64,000 nucleotides of DNA from Scleromitrula shiraiana (GCA_028455995.1 JABELC010000002.1:1178001-1242000), one strand, 5' to 3'. Positions 22,345-35,756 are shown, counted from the first letter of the stretch. A program made the numbers and translations. The notes: a model not told the origin generated them from the sequence alone.

Positions 22345-24810
22345 CTAGCTCAAGCTCATCCTCCTCTCCTTTCTTGAAACCGGTGATTGTAGATCAAGAA
22401 GTTTCGCACTACCAGCACTAATCTGCCTAGCATGTCCGGACTTTCCGAAATCAATACTGGTGGCTCTACTTATACCAGAACCTTCCTCACCGACAATTTC
22501 GGCTTGGAAGCCATAGCTTCCTCGATTGAGGCTTGATGGTGTTTCTCCCGGAGCCTCGCTGCCAGAATCATCCCAAACTGCTTGGCCGGATTTTGCTCGA
22601 GTCTGGCGATGTACAATCGTGGGGTGTCTTGCAACTGCCCCCCACTTTGTATTCTCCTTGGATTCTTGACCTTGAGCAACATCTTCTTCCTCGCCGAAAG
22701 GAATGGCTTGGCCGTTTGATGAACGTTTAATCATGTTTTCCTCAAAAGGACCAGGAGTGATGCGTCCAAAGTATTGGTCTTCAGCAATCCCAAGTTCTTC
22801 AGAAGATTCTGATAATTCCTTATAACGTTGCTGTAAAGAATTAGCAGAATCACGTAGCGGAGCCAACGATATCTGCATAGATCCTCGTTTCGACCCAGCT
22901 TTCTTCCCTGAAAGCCATGATCCCTCAGAGTCAATCGATGCAAGAGATTGTGAAAGAAGAGTAGTTGGTTCTGGTGAAGGTACTTCAGTTGATCTATGCC
23001 CGCTAGTTGGAGTGCCATCTCGTAGTCGCATAGCACTTATCGGCGTATCGTGTCTTCTGTGTTCCTCCAGAGACTTTCGCAGACTGACTCTTTTCTCTAG
23101 ATAATCTGTTCGAATGGGAGGAACAGCATCGGCTTCGGGAGATTGAATTCTAGAATCTGGAGGTGATAGTGGAAGTTCTGGGAGGTCTTCTCTGAATTTC
23201 GACATGGTTCTCTTTGGGATGTTTGATGATTGTCTAACTATTGGTGTATATCCCATTGGACCTGAACCATTTTGAACTGTTTCCCGCGAAGTATTTGAGA
23301 ATGATGGTGTTAATACTTGACTATGCCTCTTATTTCGTCTAAAGAAAGAGGTCCACGATTGTGGTGCTTTAGTCTCCGGGATTTGGTTGATAGGTTCAGC
23401 TGAAGTCTGTGTCTTGACTGGAGAACGTGTTCTTGGCTTATCCAAATCAACCATCTGGGAAATGCATGATCGTTCTTTGACACGATCCGGAGATGCGGGA
23501 GGGGAAATGTTAGGTTTACCAATAGTGCTAACTGGTAGCACTTCGTTCGTCTCAATGGTGTCTTGGGGAATATTCGCAGGGCAATCGACATTGCGTGGGG
23601 AGGGGTCTCTATGGTATGCGTCCGCAGGTCGTTTTCCTCTACCAGAATCCCATGTATCTGAACCTCTTCTCTTGCTTGACGTCACCATAGCAGAAGTTCC
23701 AATACCCAAACCAACTACTTCTCTTCCTAATACCCCTCTTTCCATATTATCTGGCGGTGGTGTACCATCCCGAGCAGCGGCTGCTTCATCCGCGGTTTGC
23801 TTCTCTTGCCTTCTTGCCAACCTCCTCTCCATCTTTGCTTTTTCTGCCGCTTTCTTCTTCTCTCGTCGTTTCTGATCTCTCTCCATAAGCTCTCGAAGCT
23901 CTCTTGCATCCAGATCATCGGCAAGCTCATCGATTCTCTTATTGGCTTTCAGAAGTTCTTCCGGAATATGTATGCGATCCGAGATGCGTCTCTTCTGGGA
24001 TTCTGACCTATCTGAACCAAAGCCACTCCCTCCAGGTACATACCGGGGATTTTCAGAACATCGAATCGTGGGCCGAGGCGCTAATGATTCGAAAGCAGAC
24101 AACTTGTAGGATGTTTGATATCCAGAGTTCGTAGATAAAGAGGAATGCATTGATTCGGCTGTCGGTAATGAGATATCTGATTGTGGATTATGAAGATTTC
24201 GTTTTAATCCAGTCCGCATCTTCTTGCTATCCCTCTTCATAGGACGACCAGAAGACAAGGCATCTACACCTGGTCGTGCAGGTATAAAAGAAACCATTGC
24301 TTTAATTTCCTCCTCCCGGTTATGCTCTTCCTTGCGCTTCTTGCTCGATTTCCGTCGTGAGAGCTCCTGAGCACTCCTTTTATGTAAAGTTGGCACCCGC
24401 TGCCAATGCTCTTCTTGTTGAGACGACGCTCCAACTGTCGTTTCTCTATTGTGAGACTGTGCCTCGATGTTTGAGGGTAATGGAGGAACTGGGGGTCTAT
24501 GCGCGTCTTGAGGTACTCGAGGCACTCGTATACTATCGTTTCGACCCGGAGAAAAACTGTAAGTCCTTTGTCTTTCAGATTTTTGTAATTTTTTCGAATC
24601 TCTCGAGGATTTTCTTCTCCTTTGACTGTCTCTTCGGCTTCTCCTCCTTTCGGGGCCTAATGGAGGGTTTAAGTCGGGCCCATCATGCCTTCCAGGGTCC
24701 CGTTGTATCCCAGTGTTCTGCATGGTAGGGTCTTCGGAGCGAGAATTGATTGCCCCACTGCCGGGTGATGCTCTGCGAATACTTTTCCAACGAAACGGCC
24801 ACATTCCCAT
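22345..24810 (-). CDS. Large disordered Ser/Arg/Lys-rich protein, conserved-hypothetical type
   Basis: A single open frame of 821 aa without introns, from ATG at 24810. Most of it is low complexity: an Arg/Ser-rich start (RRRSRRDSQRRRKSSRDSKK), further basic patches (ELSRRKSSKKRKEEH), and proline- and serine-rich spacers. The only strongly structured part is a charged helix/coiled coil at about residues 285-345 (PEELLKANKRIDELADDLDA, then RRREKKKAAEKAKMERRLARRQEK-type sequence). Later short ordered motifs are LPELPLSPPDSR, SIDSEGSWLSGK and DQYFGRITPGPF. Such block motifs in a disordered background recur in Pezizomycotina hypothetical proteins, but I cannot name a function. The basic patches could be nuclear signals or phosphorylation-regulated linkers. 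Confidence 0.88.
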   Translation of the reverse strand: MGMWPFRWKSIRRASPGSGAINSRSEDPTMQNTGIQRDPGRHDGPDLNPPLGPERRRSRRDSQRRRKSSRDSKKLQKSERQRTYSFSPGRNDSIRVPRVPQDAHRPPVPPLPSNIEAQSHNRETTVGASSQQEEHWQRVPTLHKRSAQELSRRKSSKKRKEEHNREEEIKAMVSFIPARPGVDALSSGRPMKRDSKKMRTGLKRNLHNPQSDISLPTAESMHSSLSTNSGYQTSYKLSAFESLAPRPTIRCSENPRYVPGGSGFGSDRSESQKRRISDRIHIPEELLKANKRIDELADDLDARELRELMERDQKRREKKKAAEKAKMERRLARRQEKQTADEAAAARDGTPPPDNMERGVLGREVVGLGIGTSAMVTSSKRRGSDTWDSGRGKRPADAYHRDPSPRNVDCPANIPQDTIETNEVLPVSTIGKPNISPPASPDRVKERSCISQMVDLDKPRTRSPVKTQTSAEPINQIPETKAPQSWTSFFRRNKRHSQVLTPSFSNTSRETVQNGSGPMGYTPIVRQSSNIPKRTMSKFREDLPELPLSPPDSRIQSPEADAVPPIRTDYLEKRVSLRKSLEEHRRHDTPISAMRLRDGTPTSGHRSTEVPSPEPTTLLSQSLASIDSEGSWLSGKKAGSKRGSMQISLAPLRDSANSLQQRYKELSESSEELGIAEDQYFGRITPGPFEENMIKRSSNGQAIPFGEEEDVAQGQESKENTKWGAVARHPTIVHRQTRAKSGQAVWDDSGSEAPGETPSSLNRGSYGFQAEIVGEEGSGISRATSIDFGKSGHARQISAGSAKLLDLQSPVSRKERRMSLS

Positions 24811-25705
24811 CTTGCCATCGATGTGTATTAAAATGGGTTGAAATACACTCCCTTCAATACGATTTGTACGAGGCTAATGATAATAGGGTTGGAGGCGAAT
24901 GTTTCTGGCTAGCAATGGTTCAAACGTTGAATTTGCTCGAGAGTTCAAGAGTTCGTTTTAGTGCCTGTACGCGTTGACCATCATATAATTATAAATGTCC
25001 GGCCAAGTTATTTATGTAGAAACGTTGAAGCGCCCAAAACTCAACGAGGTCTTTCCTTGTCGCAGCTTAATAAATTGAAAATTGATGTGTAAAGGATAGT
25101 ATTGACTGCGTTTGTAGTTGCATGACTTCACTCGATTTTGTTTTTTCTTAGTTGCGTTCTTAATGAGAATAGGAATAGGAAGAGGAATATTATCAATGAT
25201 GGTATTGGTGATTCAATATTGGTAGGGTACGGAAGTATTGTATGGTTTGTATGGTTTGTATGGTTTATTTGAGAATATAACGGGGTGATTGAATTGATGT
25301 TACTAGGTATTGTCGGCGAGTCCCAAGGTAGATAAGACGAAAAGGAAAAATATCTTAAAAAGTTAAAAAGTTAAACACTGGTGAAATTCGCATCGAGTTC
25401 GACCTATGGAAGCTTTTTGAGAGGGAATGTATCGTAATGTAATTGTCTAGTAATTCGTATAATATTTGAAGTTGGGAATCCTATTTTAATTGCGCAAGTA
25501 AGGGAGGGAAGGGAGGAAGGAAGACAAAATTTTAGATGAATGATGAATGATGAATGATGATTGATTAAGAAAATGTTTTGTTTATAGAATTGGTGAGAAA
25601 GATCCCCAAAATCTCCTGTCTTTTCTTCTGGCTTTCTTTTCTTACTATGGGAAGTATTAATAAATGAACTATAAATCCTATAACAAGTTTTATGCCCTTC
25701 CTCTT

Positions 25706-25737
<32 letters not shown>

Positions 25738-28700
25738 CCCTTGTACAATACCTGTGGACAGTACTTGGCCTGGGCCTTTAGACCTTTTATAGCATTAATA
25801 ATAATATAATAAGAATAATAAGAATAAAAATAAAAATAAAAATAATAAAAATAAATAACAAGTTTATTAAATTAATAAAATGTATTAAAAACGGGCATCA
25901 ATTTCCCCAGGTTCAATTTCCTTAAAATTTTGGCGCTTTTACACTTTCTACCTCGTGAGTGCTGGACCTGGTTAAGTTTCCCGCTTTGAATTTTCCGCTT
26001 TGAAGATTTTAACAAGAATTCACTACATACACATACTTCCCTACAGGAGTAGGTATTATTTATTATTATTTGTTATTATTATTATTATTATTGTTGTTGT
26101 GCTTATTGTATCAGATGTTTCCAAGCCTCTTCCTGTTGTCTCCAAGTTGGTTTCCTTCGTAGGTTCTTCTAAGCGCTACAAATCCCTTTTCTTTTCATGA
26201 TTCATCCCTCCTTGAAGCATTTCAATATCATGCTGATCAAATTGTTGTAACCAAGGGATGAGACGAGTGGATTAGTTAATCACTACAGTCAACGTACCTC
26301 TACTCTGTATGTATGTATGTATGTAAGTATGTAATAAGTATGTAATATAAGTGTAGCCTGTAGGTATCTACTAATGCTAATGTACTAATAACTCGATGAC
26401 AATCTACCAACTTTAACTCGTATGCCCCCTTATTCGATTCACTATGTACATACATATAATTTACTTATTACTTTGGCTTATCCCGAGAACAACTCATCTA
26501 CATGTACTGTACATACATATACCTACATGACAATATTAAAACAAATTCTGCACCGGCCGATAGGTACGATACGATACAAATACCCAATTTGCAACCTGCA
26601 TACTAGTACCGGTATGCTTGCGGAGTGCATACATATCATGTACTGGTAACATGTACCCTATGCACGCACCTCTGTAATACCATCACTTTTTACTATCCGA
26701 ATTGCAGTCTGACACGTAAGGGCACAGCTTAATAATAAGAAGAGAAGAAAAAATAGAGAAAAATTGCCAATATTACAGAAACCAACCAACCAACCAACTA
26801 ACTAACTAACTAACTAACTACAAGCAGGGGAGAGGGTTGGTTGGAGGAAGAGGAAACTACAGTAAGTGCTGAAATTAGAATCGATATCTCTCGTTCGTTA
26901 CTGTGTAACAACACTAACAACACCTCTTGCTACACTACACTTGCCAACCCTCTATTCCACCTGGGCTGCGCAAGGAGGAAAAGATATGATATACCTCTCT
27001 CTATCTATTGTGTATCTATGGATCCAATGCTATCGATAAAGAACAACATAACATATCAAACCAATCCAGTAATTTATTTCTTTCGACCTCCCTCCCCTCC
27101 CTTCTACTCCACATAATATATACCCAGGTGATCATATCTACAACACTAAACATCAAATGGCGTTCACCAGGTTTGTTCGTTGATCTTGGATCTTCAGTCG
27201 AGAATGCATTGCATCGAATCGAATCGTAACGGTCGGTCGGTCAGAAATCAGAATGATTTAGGTCATTCATTCATTTCTTTAGCCACACATATCTTTGCCC
27301 GCTCACTTAACTCCCTAAGTGCAGTACTCACGACTCGACATCACATCATCGTCACCATTAGCATCATGATCGTCAATCTACCTCTTCTCTCATCGCGGGG
27401 TAAGTCATACAAATCATACAAATCTACCATCTATGTATGATACAATAACAATCCAAGCACCACCCATCCCAGTATAATATGCCGTCCCGTGTCTAATTGA
27501 TCTACGATACCTACGGACCGCACCATTCCATACCATACCATACCATAGTGCGGTGCGGTGCGGTACGGTTCGGTTCCTGATACCTTTACTTTAGTGTCTA
27601 GAGTCTAACCACTAAACATCCCATCCCGCCATGATGCTACGAACTACTTCTCCACTTACATACTTCACACGGCACGGGGAGGAGGGAGGAGGGAGGGTTC
27701 TCGACTTTGAATTCGAGACGTAGATTTGTTTCAATTTTCCCCAAAAAAAATTTCTCTTTATTTACTTACAGTATAGCGTATCCAAAGGGAAAGGAAGAAA
27801 GGAGTTGATTTCATTGCACATACATACATTTTATTTTATTTTATTGATATTTCCCATCCAACCAATAAAAATCCATGAAGCAAGGGTTGAGAAATAATTA
27901 AAAAAAAAAATTTAAGTTGTTACTTTCTTCTCCTTTTGGAAGGTTTTTTTATTACTTAGAATCTAGCGATTCTTGATATACATAACATATTGAAGTTTGG
28001 GAAATGAATTGAGAGACAGAGTAATAACCCAGTCTATCTAATATCTGTATCTGTACTAGGATTGATGATTAATGGTTGATGTTACTTTCCCCGGGGCTCT
28101 TTACAATCCAATCCATGAATCTGCTTCTAAGGTTATTTATTATGTATCGTACCTACATAGTACCTACGGTTACCTGATCACATTATTGGGAACACAACAG
28201 CAGCGTTTAATTGGGCTTTTGGTTTATGGGTTAGATTACATTAGGTCAGATTAGGTTAGGTATCTATGTTCCATAGTTATACTCGAGTACATATAATTTA
28301 TCTACTTTTACTTGTATCAAGGGAAGATGGCTTTCAATGTATGTTATGTTATAACTCGAGTGAATTGGCCTGGTTTGTATATTTATATCAATCGATGTTC
28401 CCACAATATTTGTCTGTAATTCCATAGTATCATATTATGATTCTCTACTTTCTGCCAGCTACCACTTGCCATGCCAGCCTGGCTACAAGCTACCAGGGAA
28501 TAACTTCAAACAAATTGTCAAACAAATCGTCAAACCAACTCAATCTTTTCAAACTCCAAGCCTAGAGTTAGAAGGTCAAAGTAATGATGATTATATACTA
28601 TCACGGCTCTCTACTGGCACTGGCACTAGTATTGTATTCTCAAGTAACCACGTACCCGCCAGCTCACCCATCAACCCACTACCTTTCCTCGTCTCCCCTC

Positions 28701-29334
28701 ATCTCTTTTTTTCCCATTCCCCTCACGCTCCCCCCCCCTTCCATCCATCTATTCGCCCATCCTGAACTAGACCAATCAATTCCCACTCACCACCCTCACC
28801 TCACTTACTCTCCCCCAAACCACAAACACACAAACACACACCCAAGAAATCGATCGATCTATCATCCACCTACCCACACATCTATCATTCCTCTTTCTCC
28901 TCCTCCTTCTCCTCCTTCTTATTCAAAACCAAATCCAAAACACAACAAACCATAACATGACATACAATGACATACGATGACATACAATAACATAACATAA
29001 TATAACATAAACCTCCACACCGCAACCTACCCAACCCAACCCTACCCTACCTAACTCTCTATCCTACCCAACTAAAAGGACAGACCAAACAATCCCACAC
29101 CTAACCTACCTAAGGAATAAACACCACCACACCACCACAATACCACAATACCACAATACCACAATACCCTCACCTACCCTCTCCATTCTCTCCAGCCTTT
29201 CCAATCCACCACTACGATATAGCCAACACTAGTAAGTAACCCAGCGACTCAGCACCAGCAAACTACTCCCCGCTACGCACGGAGATGTCAATACAGCGCC
29301 AAGTAGCGGGTTAGCGGGTGGCGAAAGTAGATAA

Positions 29335-29367
<33 letters not shown>

Positions 29368-30001
29368 GTGGTCCCTGGTGCGTAAACATACATAGTCAAA
29401 TAGAGTCGGTTGCAGAAGGGTTTGCTGGGTAGCTGCTATGTAGTTGGTAGGGTTGATCTCGTATATATGTGTATGCGTGTATGTGGGTGTTTGAAATATG
29501 AGCATAGATTGACAGCTAGTTATTCTTGCGTTGTCAGATGTTGAATAGTGAGTTAGTGCGGAGTTGGTCGGTTGAGTGGCGGTTGGATTGGAGTGTTTGT
29601 GTTATTATGGATGTTAGTTAGAAGGGATTATATGGATGTGTGGTTATGGTTAGTAGATATATAGATTCAGTACTAAAGGATATCACATTATAATAATCAA
29701 ATCATGTAAACAATTCTTTTTATTTCTCTTTTATTCCATGGTTCTTTATGTATATAATAATAATAATGATATAAGCACACAAACAAAACAACTAAAACTC
29801 CATCCGTGTATCTACCCATCCAATCGTCAAGTTTAATTCCTCAACTCCAATCAGTGTAATATCCATCCCTAATTTTTGTTCCTATTCAATGCAATGCTCC
29901 TACGCCAATCCTTGTGTCGTAAACTGCTAAATGGATATCGTGAACAAGAAGTGTAGAAAGCAAAGAGCTCGAGAACTGAAACATCGAACGAAATAAGTTG
30001 T
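24811..30001. other. 5.2-kb low-complexity spacer
   Basis: No coding region that I trust. It contains tggtttgta repeats (25243-25268), a (ct)n tract (25700-25735), aat/aaat runs (25795-25860), (tta)n near 26055-26095, (tgta)n near 26308, an aaccaacc to aactaact run (26780-26822), a ccatac/ggtgc pair near 27528-27570, and a (atag)n microsatellite (29336-29368). The extreme left should hold the promoter of the 821-aa gene. The strand composition switches sharply near 29260 (separate entry). Confidence 0.5.
28660..29660. other. C-rich to G-rich strand-skew switch, centre ~29260
   Basis: Plus-strand 28660-29240 is almost free of G: in 29041-29100 I count 25 C and 3 G. From about 29270 to 29660 the strand is G-rich: in 29401-29460, 23 G and 7 C. 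There is no gene on either side within 600 bp, so coding bias cannot be the cause. The left half is A/C-rich with cacaatac and ccacctaccc words; the right half has gggt and gtgtg words. Confidence 0.7.
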
Positions 30002-31792
30002 CTATTCCTCATGGACACCCGCAATGTAACTGAACTGGCCACCACCAGCAGCCCAGACCAACTTCTTTCCCTCGATGTTTCGGTTATCGAGCTCCGTTGC
30101 GATCGAGATATCGCCATCCTCCGGCTGACCGGTTTGGTGGAATTCATTGAACCCCCAGGAATGGTGGCCATCCCGGCCATCCTCTCCACCAAGAGCAATT
30201 GAATGCTCTCCGCCACAAGCAATGAAGGTGCCCTTGAAGGGCAAAGCAGTAGGGACGAGAAGAACACCCAACCCGCCACTCTCGGTACGAACATAATGTT
30301 CGCTGTTGACTTTTTCAAAATCAAGACCAGTAACTCCATCACGAGCCTTGCCCCAACATAAAATCTCTCCTTCAGTCGTGAGAGCCATGCTGTGAGCATT
30401 TCCTCCAGCTAACATCTTGATATCTTTGCCCTTGAGGGACTTGATAACTGTGGCGTTCGAAGTAACCTCTTCGAAACTACCATCTTTGTTAAAGTGGCCA
30501 CACTGGCCTAGGTTGTTAGCGCCCCAGGAATATACTGAGCCGTTTTTGTGTAATGCAAAACTGTGCTCGGAACCAGCAAAGATGTCAACAATGGCCTTTG
30601 GTAGACCGAATTCACTTGGAACAAGTGCGTTGAGTCGAGTTCTTTCGACAATTCTTCGGCCAAGTTGATTGTGCTCTCCAGCACCCCATGCGAATACAGC
30701 ACCTCTTTTATCGAGAGCAAGGTAATGGTTATTTCCTGCTGCAAGCTTGGTAATGTTCTTCAAACCTGAAACAAGAACAAGAGTATCTGCCTTCTTGAGA
30801 TCTTTTCCGAATGACATTGGACCATCTGCACCCTATGGAATATTAGTAAATTGGGTTTGAAGACGTGATGCTATGTAAAAACTTACTCGAACCTCTCCGC
30901 AACCATAAACCAATCCTTCTTGAGTAAGTGCGAAAGTTGCGCTATCTCCTGCGACAACTTGAGTAAAGACGGTGCCCTCTGGTACGTGCGTCATTTCAAC
31001 TTCGGTTGGTGTGCTCTCTTTTGGGTTCAAAACAATCTCATCATCTGAGCTATCCGAATCCTCTGCATCGGCATCTTTTGTAGGAGCCTCCCAAGATGTA
31101 TTTCTTCCGAGAGCACCGCCATCGTTAACTCCCCAAGTGAGGATCTTGTTGTCCTTTGTAAGTGCAACACCATGCATTCCTCCAGCAGCTACATTGACAA
31201 CACCAACAGCGCCTAACTTTGGGTTACAGACAGGTCGAGGGAGTGTAGTTTTCTTTGACGCGTCACCAAGACCGAGTTCTCCAGCTTCGTTGCAGCCAAA
31301 AACATAAATATCCAAGACTTGGGTTGGAACAGCATTGATAATTGGTTTGGGCTTAACGACCTTTGGCTCGACGACTTTGAGAGGTTTGACAACTTTTGCC
31401 TTTTTTGCGACGGGTTCGGGAGATTCGGCGGATTCTTGGGTAGCTGATGGAGTTGCAGATTTGCTAGTCCTTCGCTTTTTGGATTGGTTTGCGACAGGCT
31501 GATCACTCTCTTCGCTCAACTTGCGTTTATTGGATTTAGGAGCAGCTTCCACCGGAGCAGCTTTCTTAGCTGGAGCCGCCTTTGTAATAGTAGTCTTCTT
31601 GATAGAAGTGGTTTTAGTAGTAGTGGTTTTTTTAGCTGGTGCTGGAGAAGTCTTCTTAGGCGCAGCATTCTTTGCGACACCAGCCTTCTTTGGCGCAAGT
31701 GCTTTCTTTGCGGCTACCTCTGGGACAGATTGAGTAACTTTAGTACGACTCGAAACGCGAGTAGGAGGAGGTGAAGCTTTCTTTGGAGGCAT
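30002..31792 (-). CDS. RCC1: RCC1-family guanine nucleotide exchange factor for Ran
   Basis: Two exons (31792-30887 and 30832-30002) with a 54-nt intron give 578 aa. Residues 1-160 are a Lys/Ala/Pro-rich basic tail (PPKKASPPP, APKKAGVAKNAAPKK, NKRKLSEES, SKKRRTS) fit for nuclear import and chromatin contact. From ~165 on come RCC1 blade repeats, each with a G-x-N/G-x-x-G-x-L-G type core: FGCNEAGELGLGD, TWGVNDGGALG, AWGAGEHNQLGRR, SWGANNLGQCG, SWGFNEFHQTGQ. The family forms a seven-bladed propeller that loads GTP onto Ran in the nucleus and so drives nucleocytoplasmic transport and spindle assembly; fungal orthologues are Srm1/Prp20 and Pim1. An acidic insert (DADAEDSDSSDDE) sits within the second repeat region, a common place for fungal insertions. 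Confidence 0.94.
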
Positions 31793-33888
31793 CTTGATAA
31801 CGAATTTAATTGAGCTGCAATTTATGCAGGAAATGAGATGTTTGTGGATTCGAAATAATCTGCTTAAGTAGTAAGAAGAGTTATGTTATATAGCTCGAAG
31901 CAAAAGAGTATTTGAAAATTGGATAAAACAAGTAGTACGGTTGAACAGTCAAATGAAACCTTAAAGTAATTCACTTGATAAACTCCAGTTCTCGAGTTAT
32001 TGTTATTGAGAATGAGTTATCGAATTTGTTATTGTATTTGAAATTGTTTCGTGAAGAATTGGAAAATTTTGGTCGTGTCGCGTCTCTTATAGAAAATAAA
32101 AAAATCAACACATACTCACCCGGGTATTAATAATTGAGGGCCGGGTTGACAAGGTTACTCGATTTCCTACCCAAAATCATCCGAAATCGCTATATTTAAA
32201 AATTTATATCAAATCAACCAACAATTATTTATTTAAAATAAAAATATATTTGAATATGAAATTAATCAATTTTTTATTTTTTATTTCTTGTTTCCAAAAT
32301 ACTTTTTAAAAACTCATTATTAATATTATATTCATTCAAAATCAAACTACTCAAATCCTACCAAAATCGCTTAAATTTTCTATGTTCCTGCCTGGTTCGC
32401 CTGGCCCTCAATTAATACCTGTGGTGAGTAATCGAATCGAATAATCGAGCTTATTGTTCGTGGATCGATTTATTCCCAAAAGGTCCTAGATCAGTGAAGA
32501 AGCTATGGCCATCTACTAGGGTTTTCTAAAATCTCGGTTATGAAATTTAATTGGCTCCTAAAGTTTGGTTCCTAGAAGTGATGATGGCACGAATGGTCGA
32601 CGAACCGATGGGTTAACTACCGGTTAACTTGAATGTAGCACGCGTAAATAGGACTAATGGGTAGTATAAAGGTCTAGTATTATCCAATTTAAGTTCATAT
32701 AGATATATATTATCCTCTGCTCCATATTAGGAGTATATTTGTAAGATTTTACTGGAATTATCAAGTAGAAACCTGTAATGTAGTTGTTGAATATATTTCA
32801 TCCCACCAGCCCCTATCTTCTATGCTGAATGCCTACCTACTATGTAGGTAGACCTCAAGCTAATCCATTTTCTAATGTCTATTCAACAGTTGAACATTTC
32901 AATATATTCAGAGCAAATTCAAGCTGTATGTCTATTGTAGATATAGATATTCGAATCCGTTTTGAATGAACTTGGATTAATAAATGTCTACATAAATATT
33001 TCAGAATTAGATAGATATACTCGGGTATAGGATTAAAATCTGAATAGCTCGCTTGTAATATTCAAAATCATTTCGTGGAAATTCAATCCTTTCCCAGCTC
33101 CCCAGACTTCTATTCTTCTCACCTACAGTATTGTTCTACCTACATACGTCAACCGCAAAAATTCCAAGATTGTAACTAGAAGAACCCAAAAATTGGTAAA
33201 TAGTTATGGAATGATCACTTCTAGTTACAGAAATGTCTCATATCAAAAATTTCAAGAACAACTTATTATTTTCTCTACTCGGTCACCAAATCCAGACCTA
33301 CCTATGTAGGTACATATTCGATGGAATTGAGCATTAACCAATCGTTCCGTTCACACAAATGGTGAGGCATGATGTTTTCAAGGATTCAGACTAGATAAAA
33401 ATACATATGGAGTTCATACCAATTGGTGCAAATTTAGACAATTACTATGTGAATCCAGTGGTTCTAGACAGCTTGATGAAGCATTGGTATGGAGTGGTTT
33501 GCCTCTAAGGCTTAATGAATCTAAAATCTAGATATTATAACGATGGTCCGGAGGAGAAATTTCTCAAATATTCGAATGTTTCCAACGACCTACCTCGGAT
33601 ACTTATCCGAATCCCAAAAGAAAAAATATGATATGAAGACGCCACTCCGTATCATCTACTAATGAATTTGAAGATCGAGTTTCATTCTTATGCAGGAGTT
33701 CGCGATTAGGCATACTTTATTATGTAGGTCAGGTACAATATGACGGACATATATCAATCGCAATTCCAATTCTTAACTGCTCTTCAACAATTATTTTATA
33801 TCTGCTACAAAGGTAGCTGCTATACATAATAAACATCAAAAGAGCAACCTAATCATTTCCTCCCCCTCCCCGCCAAACAAAATCAAAC
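31793..33888. other. Spacer, no gene seen
   Basis: AT-rich sequence upstream of the RCC1 gene, containing its presumed promoter in the first few hundred bases. Several AAT/TTTA-rich stretches (32180-32350) and repeated tacctacatagta-type words (32840, 33145, 33300) are visible. All frames are stop-rich. Confidence 0.5.
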
Positions 33889-34520
33889 ATGCAAAACCCC
33901 AAACCCCCAAACTAACAGTCCTGGCTCTGTTTCCAAGGTCTCTACTCAGATTTCATTCGCAAACTAAGTTCCCAAAACCCCTTCCTTCTAGAGCCATCCC
34001 CACAAACCCCCTCCTTTATCACCTCCCGAATCGGATCTTCAAGATGCATATTAGTCAACATATTCTCCGACTCAACCATCCATATCAAACGATTTCGTAC
34101 GGCGGAGGAATTGAAAAGTACATTTTTTGATGCGGAAGGAGGCGGATGAAGAGCGGGCCGCGGGAAATTTGGGTGGGGAGAAGAGGAGAATTTCCGTAGT
34201 GGAGGGGTTGGATCCGAAGTATGTAGAGGCGGTAGGGAGTTATTTTTTTATGGATCCGATGTTTTGGATGGGACATGAGAGGAGGGATGAGGGTGGCGAT
34301 TGGGAGAGTTTGTTTGGGGATGGCGGTTGTAGTGAGAGGGAGGGGGAGGGAGGAGTGGGCGACGTTGGTGATATGAGACGTCTTCCTTCTCAGAGTAACC
34401 CGGAGAAGTATTTTCAACTGAAATGTAGGGAGATGATGAAAGTGACTATTGTGTCAGAGAAGGAGAGGGGGAATGGAAAGGAGAAAGGAAAGGGCCAGAG
34501 TGAGAACATCCGGGATCCTG
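33840..34520. other. C-rich to G-rich strand-skew switch, centre ~34090
   Basis: The switch lies inside the CorA-like remnant. In 33961-34020 I count 26 C and 3 G; in 34261-34320, 30 G and 2 C. It coincides within ~50 bp with the frameshift of that gene. Confidence 0.7.
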
Positions 34521-35756
34521 ATTTGGCAATGTTGAACGATGTAGTTGGAGTTGAAAGGAAATGTTCTTTTTGGTTTCGAGGCGCGACGGATGACGTAAGA
34601 TCATGGGACGGTATGTTTGAGTATTAGAATTCCTTAATTCACACTATTCAAGTTCTAGTCAACCTATATTATGCGATTGCTAACATAAACCAACAGCCGT
34701 AATACTCTGCGATCCCCCCATTCCCAAACACCACGAAGGTACCATCCAAACCATCAGAAGCTCCCCCAATCAAGGTGGCTATCTTGATTTCATCGATGTT
34801 GAAACACTTTTACGAGAAGGACCGAACAAGATTTCCTCCGAAGGACCACCTCAAACTTCTTTGCTGGATGATCTGTATTTCTACTTTCAAGTTCATGGGT
34901 AACATTTCCTGAAATCCAATTCATCAACTCCATCTATGCTGGCCCCGACTATTCTCAGAAAAACCGCCGCGTCTCATTATATGAAACTGATAGATTATTA
35001 TCAGATTGTGTTGAATCGATTAAAAAGGTACATTCAATTACCTAATTGTGCAATCCATCCAACCCAATCCTCCATTATACATCACTAACATATGTGTCTA
35101 CCCGACACCAAATAGATGGAAAGGCAATACCCACGAGAAATTCTCCATACGCAAAGACCAGAATACTGCTCTCGACTACAAATTACTCACCGTCAACTCA
35201 CAGAGCATTGTATCGATATCCAATCTATAATCTCAACATTCCAATCGCGTAACTCTTCCCCCTATTCAAACGCGGATGTCATGGCGATAGATTTCAAATT
35301 TATCCTAAATCATTGTATGTAAATCTTTACATTTACCCTTTCTGTCTATTCTAGTGCAGTCTCACCTCAAACACTGATCCCTTCAAAAAACAATGAACCA
35401 AAATCACAAATAACCACCGTCCGGCCCCAGTAACAAACCATCTCACCCTCCTCCCACCCCTCACGACCAGCCTCCCCATGGCCCTCTCCACCTCCGCCCC
35501 CACAACCCTCCTCCATCTCTATAACTTCATCTCTCCGCGCAACCGGCCTGTCTCATCCCAGTCATATACCTAAACGCACTCGGCTATGTACGCATCATAC
35601 AGGTTGTTGGTCCTGATCCTATTCCTAGTTCAGGAATAGCAAGATTATGGCGAAGTATGAGTTTTGGTTTTGCGACAAGTTTGCTTCCAATTGCTGTTGG
35701 GGTATGGGGGATCAGGAGGGGTTTTGAGGTGGGGGGATTGAGGATAGAAGGGAGGT
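33889..35756 (+). pseudogene. Broken CorA-like magnesium-transporter-family gene
   Basis: Coding pieces run in order but are disrupted. Frame 1 from ATG 33889 meets TAA at 33913, then reads on (QSWLCFQGLYSDFIRKL, AEELKSTFFDAEGGG) to TGA at 34147. The continuation is one base out of frame (ADEERAAGNLGG, SYFFMDPMFWMGHE) to a good donor at 34611. Further exons fit canonical splicing: 34697-34898, 34959-35027 (KTAASHYMKLIDYYQIVLNR) and 35124-35314 (RQYPREILHTQRPEYCSRL). Downstream no single frame carries the expected two membrane helices without stops, though fragments persist to ~35756. The DPxFWxxH motif and the A-S-H-Y/W-M helix are typical of fungal CorA-like proteins. The break could be sequencing error, but three separate lesions argue for a dead gene. 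Confidence 0.55.
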
